A stretch of DNA of 64,000 nucleotides from Flavobacterium pisciphilum (GTDB lineage: Bacteria; Bacteroidota; Bacteroidia; Flavobacteriales; Flavobacteriaceae), in contig NZ_JAJJMO010000001.1 of assembly GCF_020905345.1 (NCBI RefSeq), forward strand, positions 1-64,000, in the 5' to 3' direction. Under the pieces are notes generated by a model. The model was not told where the DNA came from and did not search any database. It saw nothing but the letters and a program-made list of their open reading frames with translations. Positions 27,201 to 34,894 of this stretch are shown in pieces (within the stretch, counting starts at the first letter, position 1; every line of letters starts with the position of its first letter). The translations under genes and the position numbers were made by a program.

Positions 27201-27488
27201 TTATATTTCAAAGTTTATCTTTTTTTGTCTGTTATCATGAAAATACATTAACGTAATTTTTCCTTTGTAAATAGTATAAAACAAAGAGATTTGTTTTACA
27301 ATTAGAATGATACTACACTTAAAATCATTGTTATAGCGACCTAAATATGGGTTTTTTGATATCAAATCAATTACTCTCAGTACTTCAGAATCAAATTTAG
27401 TAGCTACTTCTAAATTCCAATTTTCTAATAGATACTCACAATTTTGTAAATATGTCTTTTCGGCTTTTAGAGTCCAAACGACTTCCAT
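27201..27488 (-). CDS. RelE/ParE-family toxin
   Basis: A 95-aa basic protein with the RelE/ParE fold pattern: an opening strand EVVWTLKAEKTYLQN, helices CEYLLENWNLEVATKFDSEV and LRVIDLISKNPYLGR, then strands CSIILIVKQISLFYTIYKG and ITLMYFHDNRQKK. Members inhibit gyrase or cleave mRNA on the ribosome; which applies here cannot be told. It is encoded convergently to the HTH protein, so it must have its own promoter in the 27489-27670 gap, where I found no clear TANNTTTG element. Both genes lie between the 76-bp direct repeats. Confidence 0.88.
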   Translation of the reverse strand: MEVVWTLKAEKTYLQNCEYLLENWNLEVATKFDSEVLRVIDLISKNPYLGRYNNDFKCSIILIVKQISLFYTIYKGKITLMYFHDNRQKKINFEI

Positions 27489-27671
27489 ATGATCTTTATT
27501 TTTTAATGTAAATATATGTGTTTATTTGAATAAAATGTAAGAATATTTTTATTTTAACTTGTTCGTAAAAAAATATTAGATTAATAATTACTGAGGATTA
27601 TCTAGAATTTATAAATCGTCTAATGAGTGTTCATGTGAAAAATGATTTATTTTTTTGTACAAGTATTCGTC

Positions 27672-27747
27672 AAGTGGATATTTCTGTAGTTTAAAAAAAA
27701 GTAAAAACTTTTTCAATTATGCAAAACATTAATGAAGCATACAGCGA
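27672..27747 (+). repeat. 76-bp direct repeat, right copy
   Basis: Right partner of 26637-26712. In this copy the small reading frame that starts inside the repeat continues past its end to a complete 25-codon frame and a terminator, so this side looks like the intact or restored site. After the terminator at 27833 nothing is visible up to the gene at 28107. Confidence 0.9.
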
Positions 27748-27796
27748 GAATCCATATCAGGGTTTAAAATTTAGCTTAAATGATTTTGACAAATAA
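27719..27796 (+). CDS. Possible 25-residue peptide gene or small RNA
   Basis: An ATG at 27719 opens the frame MQNINEAYSENPYQGLKFS followed by LNDFDK and TAA. A strong terminator starts 12 bp later, and the 5' part lies in the 76-bp repeat with a hairpin just upstream of the ATG. A free-standing unit with its own terminator argues that something is transcribed. Whether the product is the peptide or the RNA is not known. I recognise no family. Confidence 0.4.
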   Translation: MQNINEAYSENPYQGLKFSLNDFDK

Positions 27797-27808
27797 ATAT
27801 TTAAATAC

Positions 27809-27833
27809 GCCTCAATACAATGAGGCTTTTTTT
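27809..27833 (+). terminator. Terminator after the 25-codon frame
   Basis: Stem GCCTCA/TGAGGC with loop ATACAA and a seven-T run. Confidence 0.8.
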
Positions 27834-28106
27834 ATGTTTCTAATTTTAAAGGATATTAGTTTGAACGCTGTACATTGGTATTTCTACTATATAATAAATG
27901 ACCTATAATTTATATTATGTAAAATAGAATGTTTTTAATCCTGAAAATGCTCATATCAATCCCTATGTTTGTATTTTAAAGGTTTTATTGCTTATTTTAG
28001 CTTAATATATGGTAAAATAAATGGATTCAAAATAATTTATCCTTTCATTGTAAGGGTTTATTTTATTATTTTTACAAACGATACTTTCTAAAAATCTATC
28101 TAACTT

Positions 28107-30023
28107 ATGAATACAATTGCTGAGCATATCGCAGATTTCTTGAAAGAATATCCGCCATTCGATAACTTAACTTTTCAAGAACTATCTGAGATTGCGACCA
28201 ATATTCGTGTTATTAATTTAGAAAAACACGCTGTATTGTTTCAGGTTAATGACACCTTGCACGATAGTTTTTACGTGGTTGCTTCAGGCGTTATTAATTT
28301 ATCGGTAATTGCCGATGCCGAAGAAACATTATTAAATAAATGTCATGATGGTGATATATTTGGGTTACGCCCATTTTTTGCCAAGAATAACTATATGATG
28401 ACGGCAAAAGCCAGAGAAGAAAGTATTGTGTACGCAATACCAATTGCTGTCTTTAGGCCTTTTGTTGCAAACAATCCAGATGTTTTAAATTTCTTATTAG
28501 AAAGTTTTGCAGCAAATACGCGTCATACCAAAGACAATGCAGAGTTTAAAGGAAATCATATTTCTGATAATATATTCTATTCAGACCAACAATCAGAAAT
28601 ACAATACATACAATCTTTAAGCTATAATAACTCACCATTAATAGCCAAACCAAGTGATATTGTAAAAGATGTTGCTATACGCATGACTGATGCTATGGTT
28701 GATAATATTGTCGTTTGTGACAGTAATAAACCTATTGGTATTGTTACTGACGCCGATTTGTCTTCTAAAATTGCTACAGGTAGATTCTCAATTGATGAAA
28801 CTGTAGATAGAATCATGTCCTCACCTGTTGTAACTGTAATAGAAAATGTTTCATTAGCCGAAGCGCAATTGTTGATGCTAAAGAATAATGTAAGTCATTT
28901 ATGTGTTACAAAAGACGGAACAAGTAAATCTGCTGTAAAAGGAGTTATCTCAGAGCATGATTTAATTGTTGCACAGGCTAGTAATCCGGGAGTATTGATA
29001 AAAGAAATTAAACGTTCGCAATTGCCTAAGGATTTGAAACAAATCAGAGATCGTTTATCAGACTTGATTCAGAATTACATACAAAAGAATATTCCACTTT
29101 CACATATAAGTAATATTGCAAATGAAATTAATCTGGCGTTGATAAAACGTTCAGTTGAGCTTTCAATTTTAGAGATGGGCTCACCTCCTGCTCGTTTTGC
29201 ATGGTTAAGTATTGGGAGTCAAGGAAGAAAAGAACAGCTTTTATTGACGGATCAGGATAGTATTTTGATTTTTGAAGATGTAACTGCAGATAAATACCGT
29301 GATGTAAAAGATTACTTCTTGCATCTGGCAAAAAGAACTACAGCTACCTTAGAAAAAATAGGATATGAATATTGCCCTAATGGACATATGGCTAGTAATA
29401 TGTTGTGGTGTAAGTCGCTGACAGACTGGACAAAACAATATAACAGTTGGATGAATACTCCAGGTGAAAACAGCAATGATTTAAGTAGTATTTTCTTTGA
29501 TTATGAGATTGTTTTTGGAGAACCAAAAATTGAAGAAGTAATAGAAAATGTGATATTCAAAAACGCCATAAACAATACATTATTCTTTGATTTCTTAGGA
29601 AATGATGCGTTGAGAAAGAATTCACCTTTAAGCTTCTTTAAGAAATTTATTGTTGAAGAAGAAGGTCCACATAAATTTAAGTTTGATATTAAAACACGTG
29701 CATTGATGCCTTTAATTGATGGTGCACGTTTACTTATATTGAGCTCGAATATAAAAGGAATTAAAAATACCTATTTGCGATTTAAGCAATTAGCGATTAC
29801 TGATTCTAAAAATGCTGATATTTATCTTAGTTGTGCTGAAGCATTTTTAACCTTGTCAAAATTTAGAACTGTAGAAGGATTAAAAAATGATGATTCAGGA
29901 CAATATATCAATTTGAGAGAACTATCAAAAAGCGATAAAGAAAAATTAAAAAATGCATTAGCTCCGATGAAAGATTTAGAAGAGCTTATAAAAAGTAAAT
30001 TTCAACTGACCCAATTTTCATAA
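28107..30023 (+). CDS. Cyclic-nucleotide-binding / CBS-pair / DUF294 nucleotidyltransferase-like protein
   Basis: A 638-aa cytosolic protein with three modules. Residues about 15-130 form a cNMP-binding barrel (GVINLSVI, GDIFGLRPFF). Residues about 170-295 are a CBS pair (VVCDSNKPIGIVTDADLSSK and VTKDGTSKSAVKGVISEHDL), likely binding adenine nucleotides. Residues 330-460 are the DUF294 nucleotidyltransferase-like core with GSQGRKEQLLLTDQDS, the Gly-Ser plus Asp-x-Asp type signature of that fold. A helical DUF294 C-terminal domain follows. It starts 1 bp upstream of an exonuclease-like gene, a conserved pairing in bacteria. It is a signalling or regulatory enzyme with an unknown substrate. Confidence 0.9.
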   Translation: MNTIAEHIADFLKEYPPFDNLTFQELSEIATNIRVINLEKHAVLFQVNDTLHDSFYVVASGVINLSVIADAEETLLNKCHDGDIFGLRPFFAKNNYMMTAKAREESIVYAIPIAVFRPFVANNPDVLNFLLESFAANTRHTKDNAEFKGNHISDNIFYSDQQSEIQYIQSLSYNNSPLIAKPSDIVKDVAIRMTDAMVDNIVVCDSNKPIGIVTDADLSSKIATGRFSIDETVDRIMSSPVVTVIENVSLAEAQLLMLKNNVSHLCVTKDGTSKSAVKGVISEHDLIVAQASNPGVLIKEIKRSQLPKDLKQIRDRLSDLIQNYIQKNIPLSHISNIANEINLALIKRSVELSILEMGSPPARFAWLSIGSQGRKEQLLLTDQDSILIFEDVTADKYRDVKDYFLHLAKRTTATLEKIGYEYCPNGHMASNMLWCKSLTDWTKQYNSWMNTPGENSNDLSSIFFDYEIVFGEPKIEEVIENVIFKNAINNTLFFDFLGNDALRKNSPLSFFKKFIVEEEGPHKFKFDIKTRALMPLIDGARLLILSSNIKGIKNTYLRFKQLAITDSKNADIYLSCAEAFLTLSKFRTVEGLKNDDSGQYINLRELSKSDKEKLKNALAPMKDLEELIKSKFQLTQFS

Positions 30024-30024
30024 T

Positions 30025-30621
30025 ATGTTAGACTGGCTGAAAAATATCAACAAAGAATACCCTGATTTCTGGAAAGAGTACCTCACTAAATTTGAGACTA
30101 AATCAGAGCGTTTTGTTGTATTATCTACCGAAACATCAGGATTAAACCCAACTAAAGATGTGATTCTGTCTATTGGTTCATTTGCAGTAATAAACAATAG
30201 TATTCATATTCAGGATAGTTTTGAAGCAGTTTTGCTGCAGTATAAATTCTTTCATGATAACGGACTTACAAATGAGTTTATTATTGAAAGTAAAATGGAA
30301 AAATTACCAGAACCAGATGCACTTAAAGCTTTAATTGAATATATTGGAAATGGTGTTTTGGTTGGGCATCATATTAATTTTGATGTAGAAATGATTAATG
30401 CAGCCCTAGAAAAACTAGACTGTGGAAGATTAAAAAATGAAGCTTTAGATGTAGATGTTATGTATCGTAAGCTTCATGATATTAATGACAGACAGTTCTC
30501 TCTAGATGAATTGTGTGAGATTTATAAAATTCCAAAAAGCGAAAGAAATTCATCTTCAGAAGATGCATATAAAATTGCCTTACTATTCTTGAAACTTAAA
30601 TCAAGATTAGGGATAAAGTAA
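30025..30621 (+). CDS. DEDD 3'-5' exonuclease-like protein with altered catalytic motifs
   Basis: A 198-aa protein of the DnaQ/epsilon fold: strand RFVVLSTETSGLNP at residue 30, VLVGHHINFDVEMIN near 112 (motif II) and SSSEDAYKIALLFL near 180 (motif III). In active family members motif I reads D-x-E-T; here the Asp is Ser34 (STETSG). The His five residues before the last Asp in motif III is absent. Only part of the metal-binding set is left, so nuclease activity is doubtful. One base separates it from the CBS/DUF294 gene and the two are surely co-transcribed. Alternatively, a changed metal site could still work with weak activity. Confidence 0.82.
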   Translation: MLDWLKNINKEYPDFWKEYLTKFETKSERFVVLSTETSGLNPTKDVILSIGSFAVINNSIHIQDSFEAVLLQYKFFHDNGLTNEFIIESKMEKLPEPDALKALIEYIGNGVLVGHHINFDVEMINAALEKLDCGRLKNEALDVDVMYRKLHDINDRQFSLDELCEIYKIPKSERNSSSEDAYKIALLFLKLKSRLGIK

Positions 30622-31113
30622 TTATTCCTTTACTCTAATTGACTCAATAAAACGTCCATGATGACTTATTGAAATTGGTATTACAGCTTTTGTAATAGCA
30701 TCAATTAGATATGGAATCCCTTGGTCTTTAAGTATTTTACAGTTGCTGTTTAAAGAGATGATTCTATTTAAATTTTCTCTTTTAGAAACAGCAACTGTAT
30801 GTATATAATCTTTTGTGATTGTTGTTTGAGTATGATACAAGTTGTTGTTTATAGATACAGTACCAAAACGGGCACATTCGTAAATGCAAATTAACTTTGT
30901 TGGAAAATAGCCATTTATTTTAGTGTCGCGATTGTATATTTTATAAGCAGCTTCTTTTCGACTCCATAAATTCCAAACCATTATTTCGGGCGTATTAGAA
31001 TTGTGAATGAGCAATTGTTCTTCGTCGGTAAAAATTTTATTTAAAAAACCTTCGCGTTTCCAATTGCTCTCTTGTTGAGCAGTTTTTAGATCAACAATAT
31101 CATTTCCAATCAT
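30622..31113 (-). CDS. 4'-phosphopantetheinyl transferase
   Basis: A 163-aa protein with the two Sfp/AcpS-type motifs: GNDIVDL at residue 3 and WSRKEAAYKIYN near residue 50, which bind Mg2+ and coenzyme A. It transfers the phosphopantetheine arm to a carrier protein. The ACP gene overlaps it by 4 bp (ATGA), so its substrate is almost certainly that ACP (Ser41). It is the last gene of the seven-gene type III polyketide operon and ends convergently with the exonuclease-like gene, with no gap. Confidence 0.88.
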   Translation of the reverse strand: MIGNDIVDLKTAQQESNWKREGFLNKIFTDEEQLLIHNSNTPEIMVWNLWSRKEAAYKIYNRDTKINGYFPTKLICIYECARFGTVSINNNLYHTQTTITKDYIHTVAVSKRENLNRIISLNSNCKILKDQGIPYLIDAITKAVIPISISHHGRFIESIRVKE

Positions 31114-31364
31114 TTTTCACTTAGTTTAGATTGAATAATGCTCAAAGCAGCTTTCGCATTAACCATTTTTTCCATTGATTCGTTATCAATTGTAATATCA
31201 AAGGCTTCTTCAACATCTAAGACAATGTCGACTAAATTGGCAGAATTAATATTTAAATCAGTTATGAAGTTTGTTTCTTCTGTGAAATTTTCAAAAGCAG
31301 TATCATTCTTAACATAAGGCTTTACAATGTTTTTTAATTCGGTTAGTAGTTGTTGGTTATCCAT
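31110..31364 (-). CDS. Acyl carrier protein (dedicated)
   Basis: An 84-aa acidic, helical protein from the ATG at 31364; a TTG two codons earlier is rejected. The carrier motif reads DLNINSANLVDIVLDVEEAF, with Ser41 as the phosphopantetheine site. The usual D-S-L around the serine is N-S-A, a sign that it is not the housekeeping AcpP. It sits between the ketosynthase and the transferase that should activate it. It carries the growing or finished acyl chain in this pathway. Confidence 0.88.
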   Translation of the reverse strand: MDNQQLLTELKNIVKPYVKNDTAFENFTEETNFITDLNINSANLVDIVLDVEEAFDITIDNESMEKMVNAKAALSIIQSKLSEK

Positions 31365-31391
31365 ATTCAATAGTTGTTTTTTAAATGAGAG

Positions 31392-32663
31392 TTAGTTATA
31401 TTTTTTTAAAATCACGCAACCATTCACGTCACCAAAACCAAAACTAGCTTTGGCAATAATATTTAGATCGGAATTAATTAATTGAGTTGGGATTTTAGAT
31501 TTGTCTATTATAGATGTAATTTCTGGATGTAGATCTTCACAATTTACATTTGGAAAAATAAAACCTTGATGTAATTGCAATACCGAAGCTACAAGTTCTA
31601 TGCTTCCTGCAGCTGATAAACAATGTCCTATAGTTGATTTTAATGCATTTACATAGGGAAAATCATTGCCCTTACGATTTAATGCAATGCTCCAATTTTC
31701 AATTTCCAAAGCATCTTTACTAGTAGCGGTAAGATGTCCATTAATCAAATCAATTTCAGAGGCTGAAACTGAAGCATTTTCTAGTGCGTTGCTAATGCAT
31801 TTTTGTACAGCTGTTGCGTTTGGGGCTGTCATGCTTCCGTTCCCACGCTGTCCGCCTGAGTTTATATTTCCCCCCAAGACTTCAGCATAAATTCGTGCTC
31901 CCCTATTTAGAGCTGTTTCTAAATCTTCTAACACCAAGGCTCCTGCCCCACTTCCTGGAACAAAACCCGAAGCGCTTGCACTCATTGGTCTAGAGCCACT
32001 CTCGGGAGTATCATTGTGTTTGAAAGTACAAACCTTCATTGCATCAAATCCTCCCCAAATATAAGGTCCAGAGTCACTAGTGCTACCTGCTAAAATTCGT
32101 TTGGCTTGACCTAGTTTGATTCGTTCGTACGCCATTAAAACACTTTCGGTACCAGTTGTACAAGCCGATGAATTGGTGGTGACTTGATTTCCAAGTCCTA
32201 GTTTGCCGCCTAAATAAGCGCTTACGCCACTAATCATGGTTTGAGCTACAACAGTACTTCCTAATCTTCTGGTTTGAAAATCATCAATTTTATAGATGCT
32301 TTCTCTAAATTTTTCTATTCCAGATGTTCCTGCGCCAAAGATTGTTCCGCTATCCCAATCAGGATCATCATTTTCTAGAATTGCTAAGCCTGCATCTTTC
32401 CATGCGTCTAAACCTGCAATTACACCATATAAAATTCCAGTAGCATTAAAATTCCGTAATTCAAGCTCAGAAAAATAAGCAGCTATCAATTCAGGAGATA
32501 ATGCTGGTTTTCCAGAAATATGACAAGAAAATTGCAAGCGTTCTAATTCAGCATCGTATTTAATACCTGATCGGCCATTTTTTAATGCATCTGTAAATGC
32601 ATCAAGCCCCACCCCATTTGGGGCAACGACTCCAAGACCTGTAATGACAACTCTTTTTTGCAT
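31392..32663 (-). CDS. Beta-ketoacyl-ACP synthase (KAS II-like)
   Basis: A 423-aa condensing enzyme from the ATG at 32663 (MQKRVVITGLGVVAPNG); the longer frame would overlap the dehydratase gene. The catalytic triad is complete: Cys168 in NSSACTTG, His310 in NGHLTATSKDA and His347 in KSTIGHCLSAAG. The usual NAHGTST loop is NGHLTAT, so it departs from housekeeping FabF. It extends an ACP-bound acyl chain with malonyl-ACP. With the dehydratase and ACP beside it, it most likely builds the starter for the type III polyketide synthase. Ketoreductase and enoylreductase steps would come from the primary fatty-acid system. Confidence 0.9.
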   Translation of the reverse strand: MQKRVVITGLGVVAPNGVGLDAFTDALKNGRSGIKYDAELERLQFSCHISGKPALSPELIAAYFSELELRNFNATGILYGVIAGLDAWKDAGLAILENDDPDWDSGTIFGAGTSGIEKFRESIYKIDDFQTRRLGSTVVAQTMISGVSAYLGGKLGLGNQVTTNSSACTTGTESVLMAYERIKLGQAKRILAGSTSDSGPYIWGGFDAMKVCTFKHNDTPESGSRPMSASASGFVPGSGAGALVLEDLETALNRGARIYAEVLGGNINSGGQRGNGSMTAPNATAVQKCISNALENASVSASEIDLINGHLTATSKDALEIENWSIALNRKGNDFPYVNALKSTIGHCLSAAGSIELVASVLQLHQGFIFPNVNCEDLHPEITSIIDKSKIPTQLINSDLNIIAKASFGFGDVNGCVILKKYN

Positions 32664-32686
32664 TTGCTTATTTTTAAGGTTAAAAT

Positions 32687-33115
32687 TTAAACAATCATTC
32701 CGGCAATCATCCCAGAACAAACTTCAACTCCAAGCTGGTTTTTCATAGTTACCTTGCATTTTAATTTCCCAAATCTAAAATACATTTTTTCTGAAACAAC
32801 TGTTACTTTTTCATTTGGATAAACAGGTTTTAAAAAATCTATTTCAATTGATGTTAAGGCAATTGAGGTATTTTTAGTGAATTCTTTGTTTAATAAAAAT
32901 ATACCTAAGCATACCAATCCAATTTGTGCCATTACTTCAGTTAAGATTACACCCGGAGTAATAGGATTTGCTATAAAATGGCCTTTGTAAAAATCTAAAT
33001 TTTCATCAAAATAGTAGGTTCCCTCTACTCCATTTTCAGATATAGAAATAACTTCGTCTACAAACAAAAAAGGTTTGCTATACGGTAATTTAGATATAAT
33101 ATCTTGATTTGTCAT
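32687..33115 (-). CDS. 3-hydroxyacyl-ACP dehydratase (FabZ-like hotdog)
   Basis: A 142-aa hotdog-fold protein. LPYSKPFLFVDEV at residue 8 and FYKGHFIANPITPGVILTEVMAQ (in FabZ, H-F-P-x-x-P-x-x-P-G) around residue 45 include the catalytic His and the helix of the active site. The C-terminal strands (IEIDFLKPVYPNEKVTVVSE) complete the fold. It removes water from 3-hydroxyacyl-ACP. It lies 14 bp after the polyketide synthase and 23 bp before the ketosynthase in the same operon. Confidence 0.87.
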   Translation of the reverse strand: MTNQDIISKLPYSKPFLFVDEVISISENGVEGTYYFDENLDFYKGHFIANPITPGVILTEVMAQIGLVCLGIFLLNKEFTKNTSIALTSIEIDFLKPVYPNEKVTVVSEKMYFRFGKLKCKVTMKNQLGVEVCSGMIAGMIV

Positions 33116-33129
33116 TTCTAATTCTATAT

Positions 33130-34182
33130 TTAAAATTGCAATAGAACACGTTGAGCCGAAAAACCCGGTCCAAAACTCAACATTAAACCCCTTTGTCCCT
33201 TTTTTGGTTTTTTGTCCATAATTTGCTCTAAAACATATAAAACAGTTGCACTGGACATGTTTCCGTATAATCTAAGGACTTCTTTCGTGTCATCGATATT
33301 CTTACCTAAATCAGAAAATAATTCTTCTACAGTTTGTATTATTTTTTTTCCTCCAGGATGAAATATTAAATGATCTATATCTTCTATTTTTAATTTGTTC
33401 TTGGCTAAAAAAGGATGGATGATATCTGGAAAATGAGAGGCAATTGTTTCTGGAACTTCAATATCCAGTACCATTTGTAACCCGGTGTTTACAAGTTTAA
33501 AACCCATCATATGGATGTTATCATAAAAATGATACATTTCTTCATTAATAATTTCAGGGCCATTATCATCTTCATGTGAAGAAAGAAGAGCACAAGCGGC
33601 ACCATCTCCAAAAATTGCTGCTGATACAATATTTGCCATCGAGAAGTCATCTAACTGAAAAGTTGCAGTTGGACTTTCTACAGCAATTACCGCAGCTCGT
33701 TTTCCAGGATTGGCTTTTAAAAAGTTTTTAGCATAGATAATTCCAGAAATACCAGCAGCACAGCCCATTTCGGTTACAGGGAGACGCACGATATCTTGAC
33801 GCAGTTTGAGTTTGTTTATAAGATAGGCATCCAAAGAAGGAATCATAATACCTGTACAACTTACTGTAATGATATAATCTAAGCTTTCAGGCTTCCAGTT
33901 TGATTTATCCAAGGCTTTTTTTAAGACTTTTTCTCCTAAATCTATTACCTCACGGACATAAATATCGTTTCGATCCTCAAAAGAAGTATTAGAAAAAACC
34001 TCGATGGGATCCATAATAGAGTATCGCTTATCGACAGCAGCACCCTCAAAGATTTTTTTTACCTTTCGGATAAAGCGTTCATCTTGCCCCAAAAGCCACG
34101 AATCTAAAAAAGGGATAATTTCTTCAGTTGTTCTTGAATATTTGGGTAATTGCTTAGTAATGGCGGTTATTTTTACACTCAT
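33130..34182 (-). CDS. Type III polyketide synthase (chalcone-synthase superfamily)
   Basis: A 350-aa enzyme starting at the ATG at 34182, which overlaps the stop of the methyltransferase gene (ATGA). The catalytic triad of the family is present: Cys141 (TEMGCAAGISG), His275 (LIFHPGGKKI) and Asn308 (YGNMSSATV), together with the GDGAACALL and SFGPGFSAQ C-terminal motifs. It condenses an acyl starter with malonyl-CoA units and cyclises the product, usually to an alkylresorcinol or alkylpyrone in bacteria. Neighbours supply the starter (ketosynthase, dehydratase, ACP) and modify the product (methyltransferase, FAD enzyme), the order known from the Streptomyces srsABC and Bacillus bpsAB pathways. 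Confidence 0.92.
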   Translation of the reverse strand: MSVKITAITKQLPKYSRTTEEIIPFLDSWLLGQDERFIRKVKKIFEGAAVDKRYSIMDPIEVFSNTSFEDRNDIYVREVIDLGEKVLKKALDKSNWKPESLDYIITVSCTGIMIPSLDAYLINKLKLRQDIVRLPVTEMGCAAGISGIIYAKNFLKANPGKRAAVIAVESPTATFQLDDFSMANIVSAAIFGDGAACALLSSHEDDNGPEIINEEMYHFYDNIHMMGFKLVNTGLQMVLDIEVPETIASHFPDIIHPFLAKNKLKIEDIDHLIFHPGGKKIIQTVEELFSDLGKNIDDTKEVLRLYGNMSSATVLYVLEQIMDKKPKKGQRGLMLSFGPGFSAQRVLLQF

Positions 34183-34892
34183 GTTTTTGAAATTATCCAT
34201 TGATATCGGAAAGCCCATTTCCATTGAATGGTATATTTTTTTAAGTTTAACTGTTTAGAGAAATCAAGTAATTCATGTTTTTTAAATCCTCTTAAAATAG
34301 ATGTTAAGCCATCTTTTTTAGACATTCCGTTTAATTGGGTAATAAAACACATTGCTTGAAATAAACGATAAGAAACAATACTTCTGTGTAAATCATTTAT
34401 TACTACTCCAAGTCTTGCATTAGCATTAAAAATGGTTGCTAGATTGATTATTTCATTATTTTTAAAATGATGTAAAGTCAAAGTACACAATATAATATCG
34501 TATTCTAATTTACTAAATGATTCATCAAATATATCTTCGCAACGGTAAATTATATTGGGGTAATGTTTAGATAGTTTTCGAGCGTAATTTATTGTAAAAG
34601 CATTGGCATCGATACCTATTAATTTAAAATTCCAATCGTGTTTTAATCCATAATCGGCTAATTTCCTTAACATGTCTCCGTTTCCGCACCCTATATCTAC
34701 AATAGTTATTGTTTGATCTTTGCTAATACCATCCAATAATTTTTCGACTCCTTGTAAAGTTAAGTAGTTTCCTCCAAGAAGCTGATTTATTTTAGCGATT
34801 TTATCCAATGCGTTTTGTAAAACATCCCCTTTTAAATTGAAGTCATCCATAATCTCTGGATCATCCGTTCTATATTTGGTTTTTATAGCCAT
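34179..34892 (-). CDS. SAM-dependent methyltransferase
   Basis: A 237-aa class I methyltransferase. Motif I is IVDIGCGNGDMLRKL near residue 63, followed by an acidic ribose-binding position (LIGIDANAFTINYARKL) and motif IV-like YDIILCTLTLHHF. Its stop overlaps the start of the polyketide synthase by 4 bp and it lies 2 bp after the FAD-enzyme gene. By analogy with SrsB and BpsB it probably O-methylates (or C-methylates) the polyketide ring; the site is not deducible from sequence. Confidence 0.85.
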   Translation of the reverse strand: MAIKTKYRTDDPEIMDDFNLKGDVLQNALDKIAKINQLLGGNYLTLQGVEKLLDGISKDQTITIVDIGCGNGDMLRKLADYGLKHDWNFKLIGIDANAFTINYARKLSKHYPNIIYRCEDIFDESFSKLEYDIILCTLTLHHFKNNEIINLATIFNANARLGVVINDLHRSIVSYRLFQAMCFITQLNGMSKKDGLTSILRGFKKHELLDFSKQLNLKKYTIQWKWAFRYQWIISKT

Positions 34893-34894
34893 TA

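Noticed and set aside
26637..27747. attL/attR of an integrative element at a tRNA
   Set aside because: No tRNA gene or integrase is visible and the insert is only about 1 kb, so the repeats are reported without that label.
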